A DNA stretch of 25,113 nt from Anaerolineaceae bacterium UBA5365 (GCA_002407905.1 DHPL01000018.1:28199-53311), one strand, 5' to 3'. Shown: positions 1 to 8,152, counted from the stretch's first letter. Numbers and translations are program-made. Notes: generated by a model from the letters alone, not told the origin.

Positions 1-3000
1 AGCGCGTCGCCATCGGCATCGGTTGCCTGCACCTGGTAGCTAAAGGGCTCCAGGGCATAGCTGGTTTGGGCCGGGATGGGTTGCAAAACGGGCGGGTTGC
101 TGAACTTATTGCCCTGCGGGTCAAGCGGCCAGAAGCCCGGCTCAACGCTCTCGGTTACCGATTGCGGCCAGGAAACCGGCACAGTCTGCTTGTCAAGGGC
201 CCGGTACGTCGCGATCCACGTCGTTGTGCTGGTCTCGCCCGCCAGCCAATCGGCAATCGGACCTGTGGAAATGCCCCAGTAGTTCCCGTCTGCTTTCAGC
301 GTGTTCAGGCCGGTATTTACCAGCTTGTGTCCGGTTTCAGTGCCATAAAAAGCATTGGTGACCAGGTTTAAACTGGAAGCATCGATGGAGGGTGCCACCG
401 GCGGCGTGGTACCTGGGTACCCCAAGTCGTTCTCCGCCCGCGAGTCCACCAGGAAGTTCAGGCCGCTCTCGCGGTTCTGGAAGAGGTTATTGCTGATCTG
501 CAGATCGCCGCTCGGGCGGTGGAAGCCATACGCCTCGCCCCAAAGTTTCAGGGAAGCATCGCCCGTAAAGGTGTTGCCGGCGATCGTTCCTGCCTGCATC
601 CCCAATGTGCCGCCGCTGCCCTTGAAGACGTTATCCAGCATCTCAGCAGGGAAGCTATCTGAAGGCTTGATATTCCCTAGATTAAGAGCGCATCCGTTGC
701 CGTCGAAAACATTGCGATTCAACCTGAAGCCATCAATTTGGTAATCGCTGGGTCCTGCGCCGGCAAAGACCTGGCAGCCCGTGCCATTCTTGAAGATATT
801 GTTGCTGATCTCCAGGTTCTGGTAGCGGGAGTCGATACCGTTGGCGCCGTCGTAATCACCGCCGCTCAAACCTACACCGGCCTTATTCGCGCCTGAGATC
901 AGGTTGTGACTAACGCGGATATCCGCCACCACGGGCGGCTGTGCCGCTCCGGCCGGCCGGCCGATGCCCAGCACCAGACCGTAAAGCCCGCCGGAATTCT
1001 GGTGGATCCAGTTGTAGCTCAGCTCAAGCCCGTTTACCGCAGCCTGGGCCGAGACAGCATGGGTGAAACCGGTGATCTCAAAGCCGTTCAATACTACATC
1101 CGCGGCGCTGATGTTCACAGCGTAGGTGCTTTGGATGGTGCATTCACCGCCCGGGCGTCCGCCCTCAACCGGGTTGACATCGCGGTTGGGTCCGCAAACA
1201 AAGCTGCCCGGCCGGACGATCGAGATCGCCTCGGCGTACAGCCCCGGCTTGGCGATCAGTTCGCCGCCGGCGATCAGCTTATCCACACCGGCTTTCAAGG
1301 ATTGGAACGGCGTAGCCAGCGTGCCATTGCCCGGCTCCGGCGCGTTGGCATCCACATACACCCGGCTCATCAGCCGCGGGTCCAAACGTTGGTCCTCAAT
1401 CACCGCGTTATTGTTCTCCGCGCTCATCGCCAGGATGTCCGTATAGTACTCTGTCGGCACCTGCTTGAGGATGGCGATATCGCCCACATTGGTTCCCCAG
1501 GTGTTGCCGCTAAAACTCAGGTTGCCGCCTTCCAGCACCCAACCCTTGGTTTGGTCCACATAGTTGTTATTGATCACACCACTGTGCGTCCCGCTCACGT
1601 AACCCGGCTGGCGCAGGTTATGGATTCTGTTGCCGCTAATCTCCAGGCCGCTGAACGCCCCGGCATTAACTACCATCGCCCGGTTCACTTCCTCGTCGCC
1701 AATCTGCCACTGCCCGCTGATCTTGTTGTTCAGAATCTTTACGCCGCTGGCAGCAATGCGGATGATGCCGTCGATACCGGTTTTGTCGGTTTTCTCGATG
1801 ATGCAGCCCTCGATGGATGATCCTTCGGCCTGCATGGTGAAATTAGCCGTGGAATAACCAGCAGCCAGCGTCGTCACGCTCAGTTTGACATCGGTATCAC
1901 AAGCCAGTTTGACCGCCTTACTGAAGACCACCGGATTTCCAACAGTAATCGGGGCGTTCACGCGGATGACATCGCCGTCATTGGCGAAGGGCATCATCTC
2001 CTCGATGCTGGCATAAGCGCGCAGGCTCCCATCCATGCTCACCGGGAATCGCCCAAACTCGGTGCATTCCGGGTTGGCACACCAGGGGCTCACCAGCACG
2101 TCACCGGCATATTGGCCCATCACCGGACCGGTAGCGGCGCCCCAGTAGTTGTTGCGCCCATCCAAGATCGGCCATGGAGAGTAATTGTGATGCGAGGCAA
2201 TTCCCAGGAATCCCGGCGCGAACTGATTGCCGGCCACTTCCACCGCCGCCGCATCCGGGTTGGCTTCAAAGAACACCGCAACGCTATCCACCCCGCTCGA
2301 ACTTAGTTTGCTGAAGATGTTGCCCAGAACTTTTGCGCCCGGGGTCTTGTTCTCCAAGCCTACCGCGTGGGTCCACTCCCCTTGCAGGGAATTGATGATA
2401 TTGTTTTGAATCAAGGCATTTTCTACGCCGGCACCGCTATTCAGCTTGATCCCGTAGGCGCCTTTTATCGCCTGAATATTGGTGATCAGGTTATTTGTGA
2501 TCGTCACATTTCGCGCCGGGTCCGCGGTGTTGGAATCGCCAAAGTTGATCGCGTCCGCGCTGCGGTTGGTTGCATTAAGGTTCCGGATGGAATTCCCATC
2601 GATCACAACATTGTCCGAACCATAGCTGTCGTAAATGCCCTTGATATTTCCACCCACATTGCCGATGTCATAAATGCTGTTGCCCAGCAGGCTCAGCTTG
2701 TTTACTGGCTTGGTGGTGATCACACCATAGTTTCCGGATTTGCTGATGTCCAGCCCTTGCAGCGTTACGCCGTCCGCGCTGATCATCACCTGGCCCAAAA
2801 TCTTGGCGGGCCCGCTGCCCGCGGTCTTCAACCCGGCCCAATACACATCGTAATCGCTGCCAAAGTTGTAAACATTCAAAATTGTTTCCTGCAGCCGGGT
2901 GGTGTCCGGGTCGGCGGTTTTGCCCAAGGCCACGCCATCGATAAAGTATTCCGTGCCCAAGCCCACCCGAAGGGTGAATTTAAGCTCATGCCAATTGCCA

Positions 3001-4898
3001 TAATCCGTGTCGCTGGCCGGCCGGAGGAGGATGTAACTACCTTTTAGGCTCATGTAGTCAAAGTAATAGAAACCGGGGGTCTCTCCGGGTAGGTTGCGCC
3101 AGACAACGATCGGGTAAGCCGAAACGGCGTCCTTGGCATCCAGGCCCACGCCCCATACGCCCGCCGTCTGCGAGGGATTATCCTTCCAGGCGGGGTCCAG
3201 GTAGAGTTCGATGGAGCTGCTTTGGTTCGCCCCATTCAGGCCGATTTCGAATTTGCGCCCCTGGGTATTGTAAAAGCCGCCCTTATACGGGTCTGGCCGC
3301 AGGGTTTCCCCATCCGCGGTCCGTACACCGTGACGGATCACCGCTCTGCCGCCAAAATCCGGTACGCCCTCAAACACAGCCGGCGGGTAGCGGTCTGGGT
3401 ACCAGGCGCCCTCGGTTTTGGTCGCGGCCACCTCAATCGCGGCCATATCCATCTTAAGGTCAGCCGATGTATTCTTGAGAGTAACTGGCTTGCTGATCTC
3501 CACTGGGCCGGTAAAACTGCCATCCAGCAGTTCCACCGTTCCTTCGGGAGTAACTACTTCCAGGGCCTTGCCAATGCTCGCGATCGGCAGTGTTTCTGTG
3601 CCAGGGTTCGCGTCGTTACCCGTGGGAGACACAAAACAACGGTCCGTGCAAGCCTGGGCAACCGTGAAAAGCCCCGCCGCGTCAGGGTAGGCAGTGTAGC
3701 CGGCGGCCAGAGGCGCGGGCAGGCTGCTGAAGGTTCCGCCGGTAACCAGCGAACCAGTTGCTAGCAAATAGAGTGCTGTGGGTTGGCCGCTAAAGCTGCC
3801 GCCGCTCAGGATGCTTGTGCTTTTATAGCCCAACCCGTCCGTGTTCACTTCGCGAACAGCCTCGTTGGCTGTTGAACGGATGGTGCCGCCGCTGATGTTC
3901 ACCTGGATCGCCCCGCTGTATTCTTTCCGCGAATCGATCAGGATGCCATTCCCGCGCTCCAGTGACCCGCCGCTGGAGCCCGTGATCGGGTTATCGTAGC
4001 GGATGCCGTCTGTACCCGCGATCGTTCCCCCGCTCATGTTCAGCGTGCCGGCCTTGATCTCTACGCCTTCCAGGCCGGTGATCTCTCCGCCCGTGATGGT
4101 CAGTATGCCGTTTTGGGGGTGATACACACCCACCGCGCTGGAATTCACCTTGCCGCCCGAAATCTCAATCGTGGTGCCGGCGTTCTCGGCGTTCCCCTGG
4201 CCTGCCAGGCCAAAGCCCTTGGCCAGCACCTGACCGCCCTGCACGATTGCCTTGGCCCCAGACCCCATCACGGTGAGGCCGTACCAGGTATCCAGGCTGC
4301 CAACCGTGCCTTCAACCAAGGTGAACTGGGTATTGATCGGAGCGCTGCCATTTTGGTTGCCAAAAACGCGCACGGCGTCCATGCCCCCTGCGATCGTGCC
4401 CCCATACATAAAGGCCTGGTTGCCTTCATGGGCTTTCAGCAGCAAACTGTACCGGCCGCCCATCAGGGTGCCACCGTAATACTGCAGCGTGCTTGGGGCA
4501 AAACTGCTGCCCTCTGTAGGTGCATCCAGCTTGATCGCCGCGCCCAGTGCTCCGCTGGTGTCTGTGCACACGATCTTGCCGCTGCCGCCGCCGGTAACGG
4601 TAAGCGCTCCGCCGCGTAGGGTCAGAACGCTATCTTCTTTCTGCACCGCTGTCCGGCTAAGCGTGAAATCGCTCAGGTTCAGGGTCACAGGCCGCCCAAC
4701 CACCTTCTCCGCGCTTACCGAAATATCCGCGGTCAACTGGATGGTGGTCACTGCCTCATTGGCCAAAGCCAGGTCCAGGGCCGCCTCAGTACCCACCAGG
4801 GCAAAATTGGTTTGGGCCTTGGCTGCAGCATTTGGCGCGAACACCAATCCGCTCACTAAGACAATAAAAACAAAAATGACTGCCAATCGCTTAATCAT
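1..4898 (-). CDS. Giant secreted right-handed beta-helix (PbH1/NosD-like) surface protein, C-terminus beyond window
   Basis: An unbroken minus-strand frame of 1632 codons starts at ATG 4898 behind a GGAGGG ribosome site and leaves the left edge in frame. Residues 1-31 look like a signal peptide (MIKRLAVIFVFIVLV, then an Ala-rich cleavage region). Residues of about 130-395 carry repeated (S/T/M)GG(T/K/E)(I/V/F) strands. CFVSPTGNDANPGT near residue 414 is a DUF1565-type entry to a beta-helix. About 555-700 resembles a LamG/concanavalin-like fold (YDVYWAGLKTAG). Asn-rich parallel beta-helix turns follow, with NYWGAATGP near 915 and NYWGISTGP near 1540. A second DUF1565-like entry (VYVDANAPEPGNGT) lies near 1176. 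The last residues visible (NPPVLQPIPAQ... ATDADGDAL) match the start of a cadherin-like putative Ig domain. Such proteins are usually exported adhesins or polysaccharide-binding or -cleaving proteins; no catalytic residues could be assigned, so the substrate is unknown. Confidence 0.9.
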   Translation of the reverse strand, partial: MIKRLAVIFVFIVLVSGLVFAPNAAAKAQTNFALVGTEAALDLALANEAVTTIQLTADISVSAEKVVGRPVTLNLSDFTLSRTAVQKEDSVLTLRGGALTVTGGGSGKIVCTDTSGALGAAIKLDAPTEGSSFAPSTLQYYGGTLMGGRYSLLLKAHEGNQAFMYGGTIAGGMDAVRVFGNQNGSAPINTQFTLVEGTVGSLDTWYGLTVMGSGAKAIVQGGQVLAKGFGLAGQGNAENAGTTIEISGGKVNSSAVGVYHPQNGILTITGGEITGLEGVEIKAGTLNMSGGTIAGTDGIRYDNPITGSSGGSLERGNGILIDSRKEYSGAIQVNISGGTIRSTANEAVREVNTDGLGYKSTSILSGGSFSGQPTALYLLATGSLVTGGTFSSLPAPLAAGYTAYPDAAGLFTVAQACTDRCFVSPTGNDANPGTETLPIASIGKALEVVTPEGTVELLDGSFTGPVEISKPVTLKNTSADLKMDMAAIEVAATKTEGAWYPDRYPPAVFEGVPDFGGRAVIRHGVRTADGETLRPDPYKGGFYNTQGRKFEIGLNGANQSSSIELYLDPAWKDNPSQTAGVWGVGLDAKDAVSAYPIVVWRNLPGETPGFYYFDYMSLKGSYILLRPASDTDYGNWHELKFTLRVGLGTEYFIDGVALGKTADPDTTRLQETILNVYNFGSDYDVYWAGLKTAGSGPAKILGQVMISADGVTLQGLDISKSGNYGVITTKPVNKLSLLGNSIYDIGNVGGNIKGIYDSYGSDNVVIDGNSIRNLNATNRSADAINFGDSNTADPARNVTITNNLITNIQAIKGAYGIKLNSGAGVENALIQNNIINSLQGEWTHAVGLENKTPGAKVLGNIFSKLSSSGVDSVAVFFEANPDAAAVEVAGNQFAPGFLGIASHHNYSPWPILDGRNNYWGAATGPVMGQYAGDVLVSPWCANPECTEFGRFPVSMDGSLRAYASIEEMMPFANDGDVIRVNAPITVGNPVVFSKAVKLACDTDVKLSVTTLAAGYSTANFTMQAEGSSIEGCIIEKTDKTGIDGIIRIAASGVKILNNKISGQWQIGDEEVNRAMVVNAGAFSGLEISGNRIHNLRQPGYVSGTHSGVINNNYVDQTKGWVLEGGNLSFSGNTWGTNVGDIAILKQVPTEYYTDILAMSAENNNAVIEDQRLDPRLMSRVYVDANAPEPGNGTLATPFQSLKAGVDKLIAGGELIAKPGLYAEAISIVRPGSFVCGPNRDVNPVEGGRPGGECTIQSTYAVNISAADVVLNGFEITGFTHAVSAQAAVNGLELSYNWIHQNSGGLYGLVLGIGRPAGAAQPPVVADIRVSHNLISGANKAGVGLSGGDYDGANGIDSRYQNLEISNNIFKNGTGCQVFAGAGPSDYQIDGFRLNRNVFDGNGCALNLGNIKPSDSFPAEMLDNVFKGSGGTLGMQAGTIAGNTFTGDASLKLWGEAYGFHRPSGDLQISNNLFQNRESGLNFLVDSRAENDLGYPGTTPPVAPSIDASSLNLVTNAFYGTETGHKLVNTGLNTLKADGNYWGISTGPIADWLAGETSTTTWIATYRALDKQTVPVSWPQSVTESVEPGFWPLDPQGNKFSNPPVLQPIPAQTSYALEPFSYQVQATDADGDA

Positions 4899-5081
4899 GG
4901 TTCAATTCCCTCCTTTGATTAATGCAAGCCGATGGGGATAAAGCCAAAAAAGTTCAGCGGGCATTACTGCTGCTCGCTGAACCCGCTATCTTGCCTATTT
5001 ACGCAATTAGGTCCCTTCCCCAAGACGTACCTTGCTCTGCTAAATGACGAACCGGGATTTAAAAACGCGCTACCCCTAACT
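4899..5081 (-). promoter_or_regulatory. Long structured 5' leader of the beta-helix gene; candidate attenuator or riboswitch of unknown class
   Basis: If transcription starts about 7 nt after the -10 box at 5088-5093, the leader is about 180 nt and contains an intrinsic terminator before the ribosome site. Upstream of the terminator lie local complementarities such as AGGT/ACCT around CTTGGGGAAG. An AGCGGG segment could also pair with CCCGCT in the terminator's 3' arm, giving a rival fold. I could not match it to a known riboswitch consensus. Confidence 0.45.
4946..4982 (-). terminator. Intrinsic terminator inside the leader of the beta-helix gene
   Basis: Read on the minus strand, GTTCAGCGAGCA pairs with TGCCCGCTGAAC (12 bp, one G-U) across a 7-nt loop and is followed by six T. 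It lies about 48 nt before the ATG at 4898. No gene on this strand lies upstream within the intergenic region, so a simple end-of-gene role is unlikely. Confidence 0.75.
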
Positions 5082-5087
5082 CAGATT

Positions 5088-5116
5088 ATTTTATGCCCCC
5101 AATTGATATCTGGCAA
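5088..5116 (-). promoter_or_regulatory. Sigma70-type promoter for the beta-helix gene
   Basis: The minus strand reads TTGCCA (5116-5111), a 17-bp spacer, then TAAAAT (5093-5088). Each hexamer matches consensus at 5 of 6 positions with ideal spacing. Confidence 0.65.
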
Positions 5117-5199
5117 GGGTTTTCTTCACGATTTCCTCATAATCTTAACATAACTTTGGCTTTTATACCCACATTGATCGGTCTTAGAGACTATATGCC

Positions 5200-5230
5200 T
5201 TCACAACTTGTAAATAACTTATAAATAACT
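5200..5230. promoter_or_regulatory. Three 11-bp-spaced direct repeats, possible OmpR/PhoB-type response-regulator site
   Basis: TAAATAACT occurs at 5211-5219 and 5222-5230, exactly 11 bp apart. A weaker copy, TTCACAACT (6 of 9), lies a further 11 bp upstream at 5200-5208. Winged-helix regulators of the OmpR/PhoB class bind such direct repeats with 11-bp period. The site lies between the divergent promoters of the beta-helix and esterase genes, so it could serve either. Confidence 0.35.
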
Positions 5231-5302
5231 CGGGTAGCCACCCGAAACCGTGAATCACCGGAAACTGTCCACACCCGCCGCCTTCCCTGCCAGCCACCCC
5301 GC

Positions 5303-5332
5303 TATAATTAGGCAGCAAATCAGATCAAGGAG
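5303..5332 (+). promoter_or_regulatory. -10 box and ribosome site of the esterase-PHP operon
   Basis: TATAAT at 5303-5308 is a perfect -10, but no good -35 is seen 16-18 bp upstream. AAGGAG at 5327-5332 ends 5 nt before the ATG at 5338 and fixes that start. Confidence 0.55.
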
Positions 5333-5337
5333 CAAGC

Positions 5338-6126
5338 ATGGCCCTCGTCCGCATTGACCATTACCCCGAGACCCTCCAGGTGAACACTGCCGTTTACCTG
5401 ATCCTCCCCGATTCAGAAGACCTCCAGGCCCGGCCCCTGGACCAGACGCCGGTGCTCTGGCTCTTGCATGGCCTCAGCGACGATGCCAGCGCCTGGCAGC
5501 GTTACACCAACCTGGAGACTCTGGCGCGGGAGCTGGATTTTGTAGCCATCATGCCCAGCGGCGGACGCAGTTTGTACGCCGACCAAGCCAACGGACAGGC
5601 TTACTTCACCTACCTCATGGAGGAACTGCCTTTTTACCTGCAGGCCATCTTCAAGCTCAATATGAGCCGCGAAAACAGCTGCATTGCCGGCAACTCCATG
5701 GGCGGTTACGGCGCCTTTAAAGCAGCCCTGAATTATCCGGACCGCTTCCGGGCTGCCTTTAGCCTCAGCGGGGCGTTGGCCCTGGGCCCAGCCATCGATA
5801 AGAGCAAAGCCGCCAGCAACGCGCAGCTGATGCACGAGATGGGCATGGTTTTCGGCGGTTTGGAAAAGATCACCGGCAGCATCAACGACCCCTTACACTG
5901 GCTGGAGATGGCCCAAGCAAACCCGGAGGCGCTGCCCGACCTCTATGCTGTCTGCGGTGACCAGGACGACCTCCTTCCGGCCAACCGCTTTTTTATCGCT
6001 GCCGCCCAACGCGCTGGAATACCGGTAAATTACCGCGAGGAACCCGGCCGGCACGACTGGTATTTCTGGCAGGCTCACCTGGAAGGCTTTATCCGCGAGG
6101 TGCTCATGGAGGGTGCTAATGACTGA
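5338..6126 (+). CDS. Tributyrin esterase-like alpha/beta hydrolase (esterase D family)
   Basis: This is a 262-residue serine hydrolase that probably cleaves short-chain acyl or acetyl esters in the cytoplasm; no signal peptide is seen. The oxyanion-side motif HGLSDDASAW begins at His44. The nucleophile elbow GNSMGGYGAF puts the catalytic serine at 120. CGDQDDLLPANRF offers Asp210 or 211, and GRHDW gives His239. Spacing and flanking blocks resemble the Lactococcus EstA/tributyrin esterase group and the related S-formylglutathione hydrolases. The length is normal and the start is fixed by an AAGGAG site. The last codons overlap the next gene (ATGACTGA), so the two are translationally coupled. 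The true substrate is unknown; an acetyl-xylan or similar polysaccharide ester is possible but not shown. Confidence 0.85.
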   Translation: MALVRIDHYPETLQVNTAVYLILPDSEDLQARPLDQTPVLWLLHGLSDDASAWQRYTNLETLARELDFVAIMPSGGRSLYADQANGQAYFTYLMEELPFYLQAIFKLNMSRENSCIAGNSMGGYGAFKAALNYPDRFRAAFSLSGALALGPAIDKSKAASNAQLMHEMGMVFGGLEKITGSINDPLHWLEMAQANPEALPDLYAVCGDQDDLLPANRFFIAAAQRAGIPVNYREEPGRHDWYFWQAHLEGFIREVLMEGAND

Positions 6127-7468
6127 GAACGCCCAAACAGAGCTCACGCTCCAGCGTTTCGTGAGCCCGGCGGAGGAAGGCCAATACCTCCTGCTGCCCT
6201 TTGAAATGCCGCCTGATACGGCAAGCTTCACGCTGCGCTACACCTACCCCCGCGATCATACAGGCACGGCCAGCGCGGAGACCGGCAGTTTCCAGACCCA
6301 CGAGCGCGTGAACATCATCGATCTTGGGCTCATCGGGCCGGATGGCCGCCAGGTCGGCGCCAGCGGCTCCGGCATCAGCGAGGTGCAAATCAGCGCCAAT
6401 GCAGCCACGCGGGGCTATCATCCCACTCCGCTTCAGGCAGGTACCTGGCAGATCATCCTGGGGGCTTATAACGTAGCGCCCGAAGGCGTTAACGTGGAAT
6501 ACAGCCTCAGCTTCGAGCCTAAAAAGGCTCGCTGGCTGCAGGGCGACCTGCACACGCACACCAACGCCTCGGATGGCATCCACAGCCTGGAGCACCTGGC
6601 GCAGCATGCCCGCGACCGCAACCTGGACTTCATCGGTATCACCGATCATAACCAGCCCGTCACCCGGGCTGGCTTGCCCCGCCTGCCCGGGCTCACGGTC
6701 ATCCCCGGGCTGGAATGGACACACTACCGCGGGCACAGCAACTTTTTGGGCGTGGAAGCCCCCTACACCGGGAGTTTCATCAGCAATACGCTGGAGGAAG
6801 CCGCTGAAAAGTTCCGGCAGGCCCGTGAAAACGGCGCGCTGATCGTACTCAACCATCCCTTTGAGGAACGCTACGGGTTCAAATTTGGATTCGAGAGCCT
6901 GCCCTTCGACCTGATCGAGATTTGGAATGGCCCGATGCGGCCCGCCAACCTGCAAGCCCTTGGCTTCTGGGACGCACAATTGAAGGCCGGGCGCAAACTC
7001 CTGGCGGTTTGCGGCTCAGATTACCATGCCGATACCGCCTTTGAGCAATTGGCCGGACCATGCCTGAACGTTTACGCACCGTCTGAGGCCGAGGCAGACA
7101 TCCTCGCGGCCGTCAAAGCTGGGAATTCCTATTTCACCTACCAGCCGGACAGCCTTCGCCTGGAGATGAGTGCCGGCGGGCAAGGCCTGGGCAGCAGCCA
7201 GCCCTGGCGAGCGGGCCTGATACTGGATATCCACCTGGAGCGCTTACAGCCGGGCGATGAGATCCGGCTGATCACCGCGCAAGGCACGCGCGCCCTGGCA
7301 ATAGCCCCCGCCCCTGCCGCGGAAACGATGCTGAGCTTCAAGAGCAGTTACCAGGCCAGCCTTCCCGTTGAGCAGCTTGGCTATGCCCGCCTGGAGGTTT
7401 GGCGCAGCTTTTTCCCGGGCATCCCCATCCTGCCGGCCTTGGTGAGCAACCCGATCTTTTTTGATTGA
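6119..7468 (+). CDS. CehA/McbA-type PHP-domain metallohydrolase
   Basis: The start is ATG 6119, preceded by GGAGGG 5 nt upstream and overlapping the esterase stop by 8 nt; a GTG two codons earlier is less likely. The 449-residue product has a beta-rich N-terminal domain (about 1-135), a PHP metallo-domain, and a beta-rich C-terminal part. PHP metal ligands are visible in order: HTH (His145, His147), TDHN (Asp176, His177), Glu199 in GLEW, His246 in LNHPF, and Asp301/His303 in GSDYH. This is the layout of CehA/McbA-like proteins, named after enzymes that hydrolyse carbamate or related ester bonds; most members have unknown natural substrates. Coupling to an esterase suggests joint turnover of an esterified compound. 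No signal peptide is seen, so it is probably cytoplasmic. Confidence 0.85.
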   Translation: MTENAQTELTLQRFVSPAEEGQYLLLPFEMPPDTASFTLRYTYPRDHTGTASAETGSFQTHERVNIIDLGLIGPDGRQVGASGSGISEVQISANAATRGYHPTPLQAGTWQIILGAYNVAPEGVNVEYSLSFEPKKARWLQGDLHTHTNASDGIHSLEHLAQHARDRNLDFIGITDHNQPVTRAGLPRLPGLTVIPGLEWTHYRGHSNFLGVEAPYTGSFISNTLEEAAEKFRQARENGALIVLNHPFEERYGFKFGFESLPFDLIEIWNGPMRPANLQALGFWDAQLKAGRKLLAVCGSDYHADTAFEQLAGPCLNVYAPSEAEADILAAVKAGNSYFTYQPDSLRLEMSAGGQGLGSSQPWRAGLILDIHLERLQPGDEIRLITAQGTRALAIAPAPAAETMLSFKSSYQASLPVEQLGYARLEVWRSFFPGIPILPALVSNPIFFD

Positions 7469-7797
7469 TCGGTCCTTGCAGGGCCGCGTATTGCTGCCGG
7501 AAATAATCGGAGCGCAACAACCACACGCGCATCGTGTAGGGGATGATCGACCGCAGGGAGGACATCCCGCAACCTCCAACCCGGTCATTACACCGTCAAA
7601 ACCTGATTGCGCCGACCACACGGGAGAGCCTCCCACAGGTCGTCTCTCCCCTGTATTATGCTCTCGATAGATCCGTAAAACGTTGCCGACCTAATTAAAT
7701 AAGCAAGCCGGGATGAAACCCGGCCTGTACATATGCCCACCTCGACAATCGGTCACGCGGCGCTGTGCCGTGCCAACCTAAAGCCAAAAGCACTTGC
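7469..7797. other. Gene-free gap with hairpin repeats
   Basis: No gene is supported in this 329-bp stretch; the short minus-strand frames across 7338-7636 run back into the PHP gene and look like shadows. It holds one copy of the dispersed GGGAGAG hairpin (7622-7651) and most of a 12-bp inverted-repeat element (7696-7804). CCGATC/GATCGG around 7450-7471 could form a weak hairpin at the end of the PHP gene but lacks a following T-run. Confidence 0.5.
7622..7651 (-). repeat. Dispersed GGGAGAG...CTCTCCC hairpin repeat, copy 1
   Basis: On the minus strand this reads GGGGAGAGACGACC then GGGAGGCTCTCCC. It can fold through a 7-bp GGGAGAG/CTCTCCC stem. Close relatives lie at 20095-20125, 20261-20291 and 24941-24970. 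Confidence 0.7.
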
Positions 7798-7804
7798 TTA
7801 TTTA
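7696..7804. repeat. 109-bp element bounded by perfect 12-bp inverted repeats
   Basis: TAAATAAGCAAG at 7696-7707 is the exact reverse complement of CTTGCTTATTTA at 7793-7804. Inside are further hairpins: GCCGGG/CCCGGC with a 6-nt loop around 7707-7726, and CGGC/GCCG around 7770. The right arm covers the stop codon of the minus-strand lipoprotein gene. It may be a compound terminator structure or a small MITE-like insertion; no clear target-site duplication is seen. Confidence 0.5.
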
Positions 7805-8130
7805 CGGTTGATGAGCCACTCGATCAGCATCGCCTTTTCTTCCGCGTTGATCTTCGCCCCATACCCGATCATCCGGTCAAGCGTCTCGGACCATTCCGCG
7901 GCGGTCAGATCCTGCGAGTAGATAAACTCCAGGGTGTGCGGGCTGCCCTCCAGCTTTTGCTCTAAGAGGTCTTCCATCTCCGCATCATTTAAAACCAACG
8001 GTGCCTGCGTTGCATCCGCCAGGGTAGCCGTCGTCGGCGGGGCATTCACCGCTGCCGGGGAGGAACAGGCCGATATCACGAGCATCAGCACTGCGAAAAT
8101 ACTGACAGTCAAACTAAACCGTGTTTTCAT
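7798..8130 (-). CDS. Small lipoprotein with a cytochrome c-like domain lacking the CXXCH haem motif
   Basis: The start is ATG 8130 behind AAAGGA. The first 22 residues form a lipoprotein signal ending in VISAC (lipidated Cys22), so the 110-residue product should be anchored on the outer face of the membrane. After a Pro/Ala/Thr linker, the domain from about residue 50 carries LTAAEWSETLDRMIGYGAKI and EEKAMLIEWL. From memory this resembles the C-terminal half of small class I cytochromes c (TxxEWxxxvxRM...GA.lt.eE...v..yL). Where a CXXCH would be expected the sequence has EGSPH, so both haem-binding cysteines are gone and only the histidine may remain. Covalent haem is therefore unlikely. The role is unknown. 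It is divergent from selD, with about 147 bp between the start codons. An ordinary unknown lipoprotein with chance similarity remains possible. Confidence 0.7.
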   Translation of the reverse strand: MKTRFSLTVSIFAVLMLVISACSSPAAVNAPPTTATLADATQAPLVLNDAEMEDLLEQKLEGSPHTLEFIYSQDLTAAEWSETLDRMIGYGAKINAEEKAMLIEWLINRK

Positions 8131-8146
8131 CTTAATCCTTTCATTT

Positions 8147-8152
8147 ATTATA
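8147..8152 (-). promoter_or_regulatory. -10 box of the small lipoprotein gene
   Basis: The minus strand reads TATAAT at 8152-8147, about 16 nt before the ATG at 8130. The -35 is poor (TTGGAA lies 21 bp upstream), so only the -10 is supported. Confidence 0.4.

Noticed and set aside
66..3764. Plus-strand open frames across 66-5153, up to 304 codons
   Set aside because: They are shadows of the continuous minus-strand beta-helix frame (1-4898) or, at 4932-5153, of the leader region. They have no ribosome sites and no family-like residues.
7338..7572. Minus-strand small gene or transposase remnant after the PHP gene
   Set aside because: The frames overlap the PHP coding end, no ribosome site or recognisable domain is present, and the reading differs between frames; treated as shadows.
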